Origin: Serratia odorifera
Lineage (GTDB): Bacteria > Pseudomonadota > Gammaproteobacteria > Enterobacterales > Enterobacteriaceae
Reading direction: 5' to 3'
Length of the DNA stretch: 64,000 bases
NCBI RefSeq assembly: GCF_900635445.1
Contig: NZ_LR134117.1
Span: 1,364,001-1,428,000 of the forward strand
Shown here piece after piece: positions 19,870 to 29,589 of the stretch (its first letter is position 1; the number at the start of each line of letters is the position of its first letter). Both the position numbers and the translations under genes were made by a program. The notes under the pieces were generated by a model. The model did no database searches. It worked only from the letters and a program-made list of their open reading frames with translations, and was not told the origin of the DNA.

Positions 19870-22066
19870 ATGCCCGTTGTTCACGTTGCTTTACCGGTTC
19901 CCCTCGCTCGTACCTTCGACTATCTGTTGCCGCATGGCGTGCAACCGGTCATGGGTGCACGCGTCAGCGTTCCCTGGGGACGGCAACGCTCGATCGGCAT
20001 CGTAACCGGCTGCAGTGAAGCCAGCGAGGTACCGCTGGAAAAACTGAAGCCGATCGACAGCGTCATCGATCACACCTCGCTGTTTTCACCCAGCCTGTGG
20101 CGTATTCTCAACTGGGCCAGCGAGTACTACCACTACCCGCTTGGCGAAGTGCTGTCTCATGCGCTACCGATCCTGCTGCGTCAGGGCAAACCCGCAGAGG
20201 CCGCCCCGCTATGGCAATGGTTCGCCACCGAGCAGGGGCGCGCCACCCCGCCGGAAAGCCTGAAACGCGCGCCCAAGCAGCAACAGGCGCTGGCTGCGCT
20301 ACTGCAGCGGCCGGTTTACCGTCATCAGGTCAGCGAACTGGAACTGAGCGAGCCTGCGCTCCAGGCGCTGCGCGCCAAGGGGCTGGTTGACCTGCGTGCT
20401 CAGGCCGTCGCCACACAGGACTGGCGGCGCGATTTCGCCGTGCTGGGCGAGCGACTGCGGCTGAATACCGAGCAGGCCACCGCCGTCGGTGCCATACGCA
20501 GCGAGGATCAACAGTTTGCCGCCTGGCTGTTGGCAGGCGTCACCGGATCCGGCAAAACGGAAGTCTATCTCAGCGTGCTGGAAAACATTCTGGCCAAGGG
20601 CCGCCAAGCGCTGGTACTGGTGCCGGAAATCGGCCTAACGCCACAAACTATTGCCCGCTTTCGCGAACGCTTCAATGCGCCGGTCGAGGTTCTGCACTCC
20701 GGCCTCAACGACAGCGAACGTCTGGCGGTATGGCTGCGGGCGCGGCAGCGGCGAAGCGGCGATTGTCATCGGCACGCGCTCTGCCCTGTTTACGCCGTTT
20801 GCCCGCTTGGGCGTGATCATCATCGACGAAGAGCACGACAGTTCGTACAAACAGCAGGAAGGCTGGCGCTATCACGCACGTGACCTGGCCGTGTTTCGCG
20901 CGCACGCAGAAAACATTCCGATGGTGATGGGCTCCGCCACCCCAGCGCTGGAAACGCTGCACAATGTGCAGTTGGGGAAATACCGCCAGTTAAAATTAAC
21001 CCAGCGCGCCGGCAACGCCAAACCGGCGGCGCAGCATCTGATTGACCTGAAAGGCCTGCCATTGAAAGTCGGCCTGTCGCAGCCGTTGTTGAAAAGCATG
21101 CAGCATCATCTCAAGAACGGCAATCAGGTCATGCTGTTCCTCAACCGTCGCGGTTACGCGCCGGCGTTGCTATGCCACGAGTGTGGCTGGATAGCCGAAT
21201 GCCAGCGCTGTGACCGCTATTACACGCTGCACCAGAATCATCGCCAACTGCGTTGCCACCACTGCGACAGCCAGCGCCCGGTGCCGCACCAGTGTCCACA
21301 ATGCGGCTCAACCCACCTGGTATCGGTCGGCGTCGGCACCGAGCAGTTGGAAAATGAACTGACGCCGCTGTTCCCGGACACGCCAATTACCCGCATCGAT
21401 CGCGATACCACCAGTCGCAAAGGCTCGCTGGAACAGCATCTGGCGGATATCCACCGCGGTGGCGCACGTATTCTGATCGGCACCCAGATGCTGGCCAAGG
21501 GGCACCACTTCCCGGACGTCACGCTGGTGGCGCTGCTGGACGTGGACGGCGCGCTGTTTTCCGCCGACTTTCGCTCCGCCGAGCGCTTTGCCCAGCTGTA
21601 TACCCAGGTGTCCGGCCGTGCCGGCCGCGCCGGCAAACAGGGCGAAGTGTTGCTGCAAACCCACCACCCGGAGCACCCGTTGCTGCAAATCCTGCTGCAA
21701 CAGGGTTACGACGCCTTTGCCAAACAGGCGCTGGCGGAGCGTAACAGCGTGTTTCTACCACCGTATACCAGCCATATTCTGCTGCGTTCGGACGATCACG
21801 ATAATCAGCAGGCGCCGCTATTCCTCCAGCAGCTGCGCAACTTACTGGAAGCCAGCCCGCTAAAGGACGAGTCGCTGTGGATCATGGGTCCAGTGCCGGC
21901 GCTGCAATCCAAGCGCGGCGGCCGTTTCCGCTGGCAGTTGCTGTTGCAGCACCCGTCGCGACGCGTGTTGCAGCAACTGATGAAAAGTTCGCTGCCGCTG
22001 ATCGGGACGCTGCCGCAGGCACGCAAAGTAAAATGGACGCTGGATGTCGATCCCATCGACAGTTGA
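19870..22066 (+). CDS. priA: Primosomal helicase PriA (frameshifted in this sequence)
   Basis: PriA recognises stalled replication forks and reloads the replisome. It has an N-terminal DNA-binding domain, Walker A GVTGSGKTEVY, Walker B IIDEEHDSSYK, paired zinc cysteines (CHECGWIAECQRC, CHHCDS, CPQCGS) and helicase motifs GTQMLAKGHHFPDV and QVSGRAGRAGKQG. The frame breaks at 20744-20745, where CGCGGCAGC should lose one G to give LRARSGEAAIVIGTRSALF. The corrected length is 731 residues, against 732 in E. coli. Loss of PriA is severely harmful, so error is the likely cause. Confidence 0.95.
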
Positions 22067-22324
22067 ACCCAGAAAAGTCTGATTCAGTTCCTGTTAAGCA
22101 AACGTTTACCCTTGAATTTGCGAGCGAACGCGAAAAAACCTTCCTAAGTCACATTTTTTATGCAAATTAGGTAACAAAAGCAGAACGTAATCTGTTTAGA
22201 ATGTCTGCTAAGGTTTTTTGTCATTTGTGAGCATACCTGCCCGCCAACGCTGAACAGGCGACGTCAGCGAGGTCGGGTATTGCAGTAGTCGCGTTGGCAT
22301 GGGGCTGGCGCAAGGAGAAAGGCG
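22067..22324. promoter_or_regulatory. priA-cytR intergenic region
   Basis: The 258 bases upstream of cytR are AT-rich between 22120 and 22230 and should carry the cytR promoter. I see no confident CRP or CytR operator and no small open frame with a ribosome-binding site. Confidence 0.3.
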
Positions 22325-23353
22325 TTGGAACACAAGAAAGAACTATCCATGGCGACCATGAAAGACGTTGCCGAAATGGCGGGCGTTTCAACGGCTACCG
22401 TATCGCGTGCGTTGATGAACCCGGAAAAGGTGTCAACGCCGACGCGTCAGAAAGTGGAACAGGCCGTACTGGCCGTGGGCTACTCTCCCCATGCACTCTC
22501 ACGCAACATCAAGCGCAACGAATCCCGCACCATCCTGGTGATCGTGCCGGACATCTGCGACCCGTTTTTCGCCGACGTGATCCAGGGGATCGAGCAGACC
22601 GCTGCGCAGCAGGGTTACCTGGTGCTGATCGGCGACTGCGCGCAGCAAAATCAGCAGGAACGCACCTTCGTTAACCTGATAATCACCAAACAGATTGACG
22701 GTATGCTGCTGTTGGGCTCCAACCTGCCGTTCGACGCCAGCAAGGAAGAGCAGCGCAACCTGCCGCCGATGGTGATGGCCAATGAATTTGCACCTGAACT
22801 GGAATTGCCGACGGTGCACATCGACAACCTCACTGCCGCCTTCGAAGCGGTGCACTATCTGCATCAGCTCGGCCACACGCACATCGCCTGTATCGCCGGG
22901 CCGGAGCAGATGCCACTCAGCCATTATCGTCTGCAAGGTTACATTCAGGCATTACGTCGTAATGGCATTACCGTCGAAAGCAGCTATATTACCCGGGGTG
23001 ATTTCACCTACGAGGCAGGCGCGCAAGCGCTGGCGGCGCTGATGGCGCTGCCAAAACCGCCAACGGCGGTATTCTGTCACAGCGATGTGATGGCGATCGG
23101 CGTGTTGTCGTAGGCGAAGCGATTGGGCCTGCGCGTACCGCAGGATCTGTCGATTGTCGGGTTCGACGACATCAAGCTGGTGCAGTATTGCGACCCGCCA
23201 TTGACCACGGTGGCGCAACCGCGCTATCAGATTGGTCAGCAGGCCATGTTACTGCTGCTGGAACAACTGCACGGACAGGCAGTCGCCAGCGGTTCCCGCT
23301 TATTGGACAGCGAACTGATCGTCAGAGGCAGCACCGCTGCTCCTAAACGCTAG
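22325..23353 (+). CDS. cytR: CytR, nucleoside-regulon repressor with an in-frame amber codon
   Basis: A LacI-family repressor controlling nucleoside uptake and breakdown together with CRP. Start is TTG at 22325 with AGGAGA seven bases upstream. The helix-turn-helix is at residues 9-35 (ATMKDVAEMAGVSTATVSRA). At codon 263 (23111-23113) the sequence has TAG where the family has a glutamine codon (LSQAKR). The frame then continues unbroken through LGLRVPQDLSIVGFDDI to residue 342. A single C-to-T change explains it. As written, the product loses the last 80 residues of the effector domain. Unlike the other breaks this is a substitution. Confidence 0.93.
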
Positions 23354-23418
23354 TCAAATATTTTAGGGTTCAGTAACATGACGGACTTAATTCCTTATAA
23401 AGACACAGCGGAAGAATA

Positions 23419-24307
23419 GTGGCACAGAAAGACTATGTAAGCCGCGGGCGCTCTGGAGCGCGGCGCAAAACCCCCAGCCGTAAAAAAAAGCAGTTCTCCG
23501 AAGGTATCTAAAACCGTGGTGGCGCTTGCTGTTGCCCTGCTGGTGATCTTTGTCGGTGGCCTTTATTTCATTACGCACAACAAACCGGACGACGCACCGC
23601 TGTTGCCTACGCACAGCAGCCGGCCGGGCAATGGCCTGCCACCGAAGCCGGAAGAACGCTGGCGTTATATCAAAGAGCTGGAAAACCGCCAGATTGGCGT
23701 ACAGGCCCCGACCGAACCAACGGCCGGCGGTGAAGTGAACTCCAAAACCCAACTGACGCCAGAACAGCGCCAACTGCTGGAGCAGATGCAGGCAGATATG
23801 CAGCAACGGCCGACCCAACTGAACGAAGTGCCGTACAACGATGCGATGGCGGCGCAGGGCAGTAGCCGCCAGCAGATGCAGCAACGGCAACAACAGTTGC
23901 AACAGCAACAGCAGCAACAGCAGCAGGTGAACCAGCCACGTAATCCGTTCAACAGCGGTTCGGCTCCGGTGCAGCAACAGCCCAAGCCGGCCGTCACGCC
24001 GCCGGTGCAGACCAAACAGCCTGAAGCAAAACCGCAGCCTAAACCGGAAGCGAAGCAGGAAACCGCCAAGCAGGAATCGAAACAGCGCTGGATGGTGCAG
24101 TGCGGCTCGTTCCGCGCCACCGATCAGGCAGAATCGGTACGTGCCCGGCTGGCGTTTGAAGGCATTGAAAGTCGCATTACCAATGGCGGCGGCTGGAATC
24201 GCGTGGTGCTCGGGCCGTTCAGCAGCCGCGCTGCAGCCGATAAAACACTTTCGCGCCTGAAGGGCGTTGGCATGTCAAGTTGCATTCCCCTCTCCGTTGG
24301 GGGTTGA
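23419..24307 (+). CDS. ftsN: FtsN, essential cell division protein (frameshifted in this sequence)
   Basis: FtsN is a bitopic inner-membrane protein that triggers septal peptidoglycan synthesis. Start is GTG at 23419 (reading MAQKDYVSRGRSGARRK) with GGAAGA upstream. The frame breaks in the eight-A run at 23482-23489; seven A residues give KKSSSPKVSKTVVALAV. One transmembrane helix follows (about residues 33-52), then the conserved KPEERWRYIKELENRQ segment, a glutamine-rich linker and a C-terminal SPOR domain (WMVQCGSFR to SCIPLSVGG). The corrected length is 295 residues. Since ftsN is essential, the break must be an artefact or be tolerated by slippage. Confidence 0.93.
23868..23936 (+). repeat. 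CAG/CAA glutamine-codon tract in ftsN
   Basis: A run of CAG and CAA codons encodes a linker dominated by glutamine, with up to nine glutamines in a row. It lies between the membrane-proximal and SPOR domains. Length variation between strains would be plausible. Confidence 0.85.
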
Positions 24308-24330
24308 AAAGCGTTAATCCTCCCCCATCT
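24304..24330 (+). promoter_or_regulatory. Sigma-32 heat-shock promoter of hslVU
   Basis: TTGAAA (24304-24309) and CCCCATCT (24323-24330) are separated by 13 bases, matching the sigma-32 consensus. The -35 element overlaps the ftsN stop codon. It stands 80 bases before hslV, as in E. coli where hslVU is heat-induced. Confidence 0.85.
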
Positions 24331-24409
24331 ATACTCTCAATATGCCTCGTAGTGCCGGTGCCGACCGGCGCTGCGAGGGCTTCTTTCCGTCTGCAACGAG
24401 GGTCTGCTC

Positions 24410-24940
24410 GTGACAACAATTGTAAGCGTACGTCGCAACGGCCAGGTGGTCATCGGTGGTGATGGCCAGGCAACATTGGGAAATACGGTGATGAAGGGCA
24501 ACGTCAAGAAAGTACGTCGCCTGTACAACGATAAAGTGATCGCCGGTTTCGCCGGGGGCACCGCTGACGCCTTCACGCTGTTTGAGCTCTTCGAACGTAA
24601 ACTGGAAATGCACCAGGGCCACCTGGTGAAAGCCGCCGTGGAGCTGGCAAAAGACTGGCGTACCGACCGTATGCTGCGTCGTCTGGAGGCCTTGCTGGCC
24701 GTCGCCGACGAGAACGCCTCGCTGATCATCACCGGCAACGGTGACGTAGTACAGCCTGAAAATGATTTGATCGCGATCGGTTCCGGCGGCCCGTACGCCC
24801 AGTCTGCCGCTCGCGCGTTGTTGGAAAATACCGATCTGGGCGCCCGCGACATCGTCGAGAAATCCCTCGGCATCGCCGGTGACATCTGTATCTACACCAA
24901 CCATTTCCTCACTATCGAAGAATTGCCTTCCAAAGCGTAA
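24410..24940 (+). CDS. hslV: HslV, protease subunit of HslUV
   Basis: HslV forms the double-hexamer peptidase of the HslUV ATP-dependent protease. The 176-residue protein has a GTG start and reads MTTIVSVRRNGQVVIGGDGQ; after removal of the first residue the exposed threonine is the nucleophile of the proteasome-beta fold. The motif GNVKKVRRLYNDKVIAGFAG is conserved. It is separated from hslU by 12 bases. Confidence 0.97.
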   Translation: MTTIVSVRRNGQVVIGGDGQATLGNTVMKGNVKKVRRLYNDKVIAGFAGGTADAFTLFELFERKLEMHQGHLVKAAVELAKDWRTDRMLRRLEALLAVADENASLIITGNGDVVQPENDLIAIGSGGPYAQSAARALLENTDLGARDIVEKSLGIAGDICIYTNHFLTIEELPSKA

Positions 24941-24952
24941 GGACCGAATACT

Positions 24953-26284
24953 ATGTCTGAAATGACTCCGCGCGAGATCGTCAGCGAACTGGACGGTTAC
25001 ATTATCGGCCAGAGCAAGGCCAAACGTGCCGTCGCCATTGCCCTGCGCAACCGCTGGCGCCGCATGCAGCTCAACGAAGAGCTGCGCCATGAAGTAACGC
25101 CAAAAAATATTTTGATGATCGGCCCGACCGGCGTCGGTAAAACCGAAATCGCCCGTCGCCTGGCTAAACTGGCCAATGCGCCATTCATCAAGGTTGAAGC
25201 GACAAAATTCACCGAAGTGGGGTATGTTGGTAAAGAAGTGGATTCGATTATCCGCGATCTGACCGATTCTGCGATCAAAATGGTACGCCTGCAATCGATC
25301 GAAAGAAACCGCACCCGCGCCGAAGAAATGGCCGAAGAACGCATTCTCGACGTGCTGATCCCGCCGGCCAAGAATAACTGGGGCCAGCCGGAAGAACACC
25401 AGGAACCGTCCGCCGCGCGCCAGGCCTTCCGCAAGAAACTGCGTGAAGGCCAACTGGACGACAAGGAAATCGAGATCGATCTGGCGGCTGCGCCGATGGG
25501 TGTCGAAATCATGGCGCCTCCAGGCATGGAAGAGATGACCAACCAGTTGCAGTCGATGTTCCAAAACCTCGGCGGCCAAAAGCAGAAACCACGTAAGCTG
25601 AAGATCAAAGAAGCCTTCAAACTGCTGGTGGAAGAAGAAGCGGCCAAGCTGGTGAACCCGGAAGAGCTGAAAGAACAGGCGATCGAAGCGGTGGAACAGC
25701 ACGGTATCGTGTTTATCGACGAGATCGACAAAATCTGTAAGCGCGGCGAATCTTCAGGTCCGGACGTGTCCCGTGAAGGGGTGCAGCGCGATCTGCTGCC
25801 GCTGGTTGAAGGCAGCACCGTGTCGACCAAGCACGGCATGGTGAAAACCGACCACATTCTGTTTATCGCCTCCGGCGCATTCCAGGTGGCCAGCCCGTCG
25901 GATCTGATCCCGGAATTGCAGGGTCGTTTGCCGATCCGCGTTGAACTGCAGGCGTTGAGCACTGAAGACTTCGAGCGCATCCTCACCGAGCCGAACGCCT
26001 CGCTGACCGAGCAGTACAAAGCGCTGATGGCGACCGAAGGCGTGACCATCGACTTTACCGCCGACGGCATCCGCCGCATCGCAGAGGCGGCGTGGCAGGT
26101 CAACGAAAGCACCGAGAACATCGGCGCGCGCCGTTTGCACACCGTACTGGAACGTCTGATGGAAGATATCTCCTACGATGCCAGCGAAAGTAGCGGCCAG
26201 AGCATCACCATTGATGCGCAATATGTCGGTAATCATCTGGATGAGCTGGTAGCAGATGAAGATTTGAGTCGTTTTATCCTATAA
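24953..26284 (+). CDS. hslU: HslU, ATPase subunit of HslUV
   Basis: HslU is the AAA+ unfoldase that feeds substrates to HslV. The 443-residue protein contains Walker A GPTGVGKTEIARRLAK (about residues 57-72), the GYVGKEVDSIIRDL pore-loop region, an inserted I domain (about 110-240), Walker B VFIDEIDKI, and a sensor-2 region ending NIGARRLHTVLE. The C-terminal tail ending SRFIL docks into HslV. A terminator follows directly. Confidence 0.98.
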   Translation: MSEMTPREIVSELDGYIIGQSKAKRAVAIALRNRWRRMQLNEELRHEVTPKNILMIGPTGVGKTEIARRLAKLANAPFIKVEATKFTEVGYVGKEVDSIIRDLTDSAIKMVRLQSIERNRTRAEEMAEERILDVLIPPAKNNWGQPEEHQEPSAARQAFRKKLREGQLDDKEIEIDLAAAPMGVEIMAPPGMEEMTNQLQSMFQNLGGQKQKPRKLKIKEAFKLLVEEEAAKLVNPEELKEQAIEAVEQHGIVFIDEIDKICKRGESSGPDVSREGVQRDLLPLVEGSTVSTKHGMVKTDHILFIASGAFQVASPSDLIPELQGRLPIRVELQALSTEDFERILTEPNASLTEQYKALMATEGVTIDFTADGIRRIAEAAWQVNESTENIGARRLHTVLERLMEDISYDASESSGQSITIDAQYVGNHLDELVADEDLSRFIL

Positions 26285-26315
26285 TCGCTCTATCATTGTC
26301 CTGTCAGTCAATTAT

Positions 26316-26341
26316 ATGGGAGGCATCGCCTCCCATTTTTT
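26316..26341 (+). terminator. hslVU terminator
   Basis: GGGAGGC-ATC-GCCTCCC followed by ATTTTTT, 30 bases after the hslU stop. Confidence 0.85.
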
Positions 26342-26378
26342 GGCCGGGACACCGCCACCTGACCTGCTGAAGCGAAAA

Positions 26379-27296
26379 ATGAGCTCATCTATCACTACCA
26401 CCCCGGCCCGAGCCTGGTTGGAAAGTTTACGACCACGTACCCTGCCGCTGGCTTTTGCCTCCATCGTTGTCGGTTCGGCGATCGCCGCCTGGCAAGACAG
26501 CCTGAAACCGGGTGTGGCGCTGCTTGCGCTGCTGACCGCCGGTCTGTTGCAAATCCTCTCCAATCTGGCCAATGACTACGGCGACGCGGTCAAGGGCAGC
26601 GATAACGAAGATCGCATCGGGCCGTTGCGTGGCATGCAAAAAGGCATGATTAGCCAGGCGCAGATGAAACGGGCGTTGGTGATTACCGTGGTGCTCATCG
26701 CCATTGCCGGCAGTTCGCTGATTGCGCTGGCCTGCGAAAAACCGAGCGACGTGGTCGGGTTCCTGGTATTGGGTGCGTTGGCGATCGTTGCAGCGATCAC
26801 CTACACCGTGGGCAATAAGCCCTATGGTTATCTGGGGTTGGGCGACATTTCGGTGCTGGTGTTCTTCGGCTGGCTCAGCGTCGCTGGCACCTATTACCTG
26901 CAAACCCACCATTTCGACAGCGTCATTATGCTGCCGGCCACCGCCTGCGGTTTATTGGCGGCGGCGGTACTGAACATCAATAATCTGCGCGATATCGAAA
27001 GCGACCGTGCCAACGGCAAAAACACGCTAGCGGTACGTTTGGGGCCGACCAATGCCCGACGCTATCATGCGCTGTTGCTGGCCGGCTCAGTGCTGTGCTT
27101 CGCCCTGTTTACCCTGTTCAACCTCAGCGGCCCATGGGGCTGGCTGTTCGTACTGGCGGTGCCGCTGCTGTGGCGTCATGCCTTGCGCGTCGTGCGCGAT
27201 CCGTCGCCGGCCGGTATGCGCCCGATGTTGGAACACATGGTCAAGGCCGCGCTGCTGGCCAATGTACTGTTCGCCATCGGCGTGGTGCTCAGTTAA
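26379..27296 (+). CDS. menA: 1,4-dihydroxy-2-naphthoate polyprenyltransferase
   Basis: MenA attaches the polyprenyl tail in menaquinone synthesis and is an integral membrane protein of the UbiA family. The 305-residue product has about eight hydrophobic helices. The two aspartate-rich prenyl-diphosphate motifs are NDYGDAVKGSDNEDR and NNLRDIESDRANGKNT. The start at MSSSITTTPARAWLESL is chosen by comparison with E. coli; the frame is open 21 codons upstream through the hslU terminator. The ribosome-binding site is weak. Confidence 0.95.
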   Translation: MSSSITTTPARAWLESLRPRTLPLAFASIVVGSAIAAWQDSLKPGVALLALLTAGLLQILSNLANDYGDAVKGSDNEDRIGPLRGMQKGMISQAQMKRALVITVVLIAIAGSSLIALACEKPSDVVGFLVLGALAIVAAITYTVGNKPYGYLGLGDISVLVFFGWLSVAGTYYLQTHHFDSVIMLPATACGLLAAAVLNINNLRDIESDRANGKNTLAVRLGPTNARRYHALLLAGSVLCFALFTLFNLSGPWGWLFVLAVPLLWRHALRVVRDPSPAGMRPMLEHMVKAALLANVLFAIGVVLS

Positions 27297-27371
27297 AAAC
27301 CGATGATTTTGCCAACATGGCAAATAAAGGGATATACTGGTTATTCCAGCGGCAAACAGACGTAAAATCCT

Positions 27372-27857
27372 ATGAAATACGATACTTCCGAACTTTGCGA
27401 CATCTATCATGAAGAGGTTAACGTAGTTGAACCTCTATTCTCCAATTTTGGCGGGCGTACTTCATTTGGCGGGCAGATCACTACGGTGAAATGCTTCGAG
27501 GATAACGGCCTGCTTTTTGACCTGCTTGAAGAAAACGGCCGTGGCCGGGTGCTGTTGATCGACGGCGGTGGTTCGGTACGCCGGGCGCTGATCAACGCAG
27601 AGCTGGCGCGTCTGGCAACCCAGAACGAATGGGAAGGCATCGTGGTTTACGGTGCTGTGCGTCAGGTAGACGATTTGGAAGAGCTGGATATCGGCATCCA
27701 GGCGATGGCGGCCATTCCGGCCGGCGCGCCGAGCGAAGGCGTCGGTGAAAGCGATATCCGGGTTAATTTCGGCGGCGTCACCTTCTTCTCCGGTGACCAT
27801 CTGTACGCTGACAATACCGGCATTATTCTTTCCGAAGATCCGCTCGATATCGAATAA
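27372..27857 (+). CDS. rraA: RraA, RNase E activity regulator
   Basis: A 161-residue protein matching RraA, a ring-shaped trimer that binds and inhibits RNase E and RNA helicases of the degradosome. The segment KYDTSELCDIYHEEVNVVEP at the start and GGRTSFGGQITTVKCFEDN are conserved. It follows menA by 75 bases, as in E. coli, with its own promoter likely in between. Confidence 0.96.
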   Translation: MKYDTSELCDIYHEEVNVVEPLFSNFGGRTSFGGQITTVKCFEDNGLLFDLLEENGRGRVLLIDGGGSVRRALINAELARLATQNEWEGIVVYGAVRQVDDLEELDIGIQAMAAIPAGAPSEGVGESDIRVNFGGVTFFSGDHLYADNTGIILSEDPLDIE

Positions 27858-27874
27858 GCAGCATCCCACCATGA

Positions 27875-27899
27875 AAAAGGGCGCCAAAGGCGCCCTTTC
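27875..27899. terminator. Bidirectional terminator between rraA and zapB
   Basis: AAAAAGGGCGCC-AAA-GGCGCCCTTTCT separates the convergent rraA and zapB. Confidence 0.85.
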
Positions 27900-27914
27900 T
27901 GTATTGCCGAATAA

Positions 27915-28154
27915 TCAGACTTCTTCCATCTTGCCCAGCAGCGCGCGCAGGCGGTCTTGCCATACGTGCTGTTCTTCTTTCAGCTGTTGGTTCTCACGTA
28001 CCAGCGCATCGTGATTACCGCTGGCGTTCTGAACTTCCTGAGACAGGGTATTATTCTTCTCTTTCAGCTCTTCAATTTCCATCTGCAACAGCGTGATGGT
28101 ATCGATCGCCTGCTGAACTTTTGCTTCCAGTTTTTCAAATACTTCAAATGACAT
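27915..28154 (-). CDS. zapB: ZapB, cell division coiled-coil protein
   Basis: A 79-residue, almost wholly coiled-coil protein (MSFEVFEKLEAKVQQAIDTI) that joins ZapA at the Z ring. Heptad hydrophobic spacing is visible along its whole length. It sits between rraA and glpF as in E. coli. Confidence 0.95.
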   Translation of the reverse strand: MSFEVFEKLEAKVQQAIDTITLLQMEIEELKEKNNTLSQEVQNASGNHDALVRENQQLKEEQHVWQDRLRALLGKMEEV

Positions 28155-28689
28155 TCTTCAGTCCCCTCATGATAGCAAGGCGTACATCTATAAGTAGCGG
28201 CCGCAGCAAAGGCTTGCAGCTACTGCGAATATGCATCGCGCCAAGTGACACGCGCTTTTATGGAAAACGCGCCTGTCTCGATAAAACGCTCTTTCGATAA
28301 AAACGATTGTAAGTAGCCTGCCTCTCACTGTCTAGCAACATACCGGCTCATCACGCAGTCTGTTGCAAATTTCCTACCGCTACCATCAGCAAAAACTGAA
28401 AAAAACGCCGCTCCGGGTTGGTGGTTTGTTAACAACCGACTAGGAAAAAGGAATAAGCACTGTGCTTTTTGGCCTAGAAAGAACACTAAACGACGCGAAT
28501 TCGCTCAATTTTATGACGAAGCACACACATTTTGATTTCGCTATTTCTCGTTTATGTTCGTTAACGATAAATTTACATCACGTCCTCCGAATAAAATTGG
28601 ACGAGATAAAAAAAACTGTACCCTAGGCTACCTGGCGCCACGCGCAGAGCCTATAAACCTCTAACCGCTGTTTGCAGGACAACAACATT
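28155..28689. promoter_or_regulatory. zapB-glpF intergenic region
   Basis: A 535-base gap with no credible gene. It carries the divergent zapB and glpFKX promoters. The part near glpF (28495-28600) is AT-rich and holds GlpR-like half sites (TTCGC and TATTTCTCG motifs). I see nothing assignable between 28200 and 28480. Confidence 0.5.
28552..28573. promoter_or_regulatory. GlpR operator upstream of glpF
   Basis: TATGTTCGTT and AACGATAAAT match the two halves of the GlpR consensus WATKYTCGWW/WWCGAWMATW with one mismatch. The position, about 120 bases before glpF, is appropriate for repression by GlpR in the absence of glycerol-3-phosphate. Confidence 0.65.
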
Positions 28690-29589
28690 ATGAGCCAAAC
28701 CACCAGTCCGACCTTAAAAGGCCAGTGCATTGCTGAATTCCTCGGCACCGGTCTGTTGATCTTTTTTGGCGTAGGCTGCGTTGCCGCATTGAAACTGGCC
28801 GGCGCCAGCTTCGGCCAATGGGAAATCAGCGTCATCTGGGGCTTCGGGGTCGCCATGGCGATTTATCTGACCGCCGCGATCTCCGGCGCTCACCTGAACC
28901 CGGCAGTCACGCTCGCACTGTGGCTGTTCGCCTGCTTTGATGGACGCAAAGTACTCCCCTACATCGTTGCTCAGGTGGCTGGAGCCTTCTGCGCCGCAGC
29001 GCTGGTCTACGGGTTGTATTACAACCTGTTCTTTGATTTTGAAGCGGCCCACCACATGGTGCGTGGCAGCAACGAAAGCCTGGATCTGGCCGGCATTTTC
29101 TCCACCTATCCAAACCCGCATATTTCCGTGATGCAGGCGTTCCTGGTGGAAACCGTCATTACCGCGATCCTGATGTGCCTGATCCTGGCGCTGACCGACG
29201 ATGGCAACGGCGTGCCGCGCGGCCCGCTGGCGCCTTTATTGATCGGTATTCTGATTGCCGTTATCGGCGCGTCTATGGGACCATTGACCGGCTTCGCGCT
29301 CAACCCGGCGCGTGACTTCGGTCCGAAAATGTTCGCCTACATCGCCGGTTGGGGTGAGGTGGCCTTCACTGGCGCACGTGACATCCCTTACTTCCTGGTG
29401 CCAATCTTTGGCCCAATCCTTGGCGCAGGTCTGGGTGCCTTCGGCTACCGCGCATTGATTGGTCGTCATCTGCCTTGCGATGTTTGCATCGAAGAAGACG
29501 AGCCGCCGCCAAGACCCAGCAGCGCAAAGCGTGATTGGCGCAGTTTTAAATGGTTAACAACAGCAGGAATAAACCATGACCACAGCTAA
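28690..29589 (+). CDS. glpF: Glycerol facilitator GlpF (3' end probably frameshifted)
   Basis: An aquaglyceroporin of the inner membrane. Both pore motifs are present, HLNPAVTLALW and ALNPARDFGPK, with six transmembrane segments. As written the frame runs into glpK and gives 299 residues with a strange tail (PRPSSAKRDWRSF). If one base is missing near 29514, the protein ends KTQQRKA at 29534 with 281 residues, the E. coli length, leaving a normal 41-base gap before glpK. I prefer that reading but it is less certain than the other frameshifts. It is the first gene of glpFKX. Confidence 0.92.
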   Translation: MSQTTSPTLKGQCIAEFLGTGLLIFFGVGCVAALKLAGASFGQWEISVIWGFGVAMAIYLTAAISGAHLNPAVTLALWLFACFDGRKVLPYIVAQVAGAFCAAALVYGLYYNLFFDFEAAHHMVRGSNESLDLAGIFSTYPNPHISVMQAFLVETVITAILMCLILALTDDGNGVPRGPLAPLLIGILIAVIGASMGPLTGFALNPARDFGPKMFAYIAGWGEVAFTGARDIPYFLVPIFGPILGAGLGAFGYRALIGRHLPCDVCIEEDEPPPRPSSAKRDWRSFKWLTTAGINHDHS

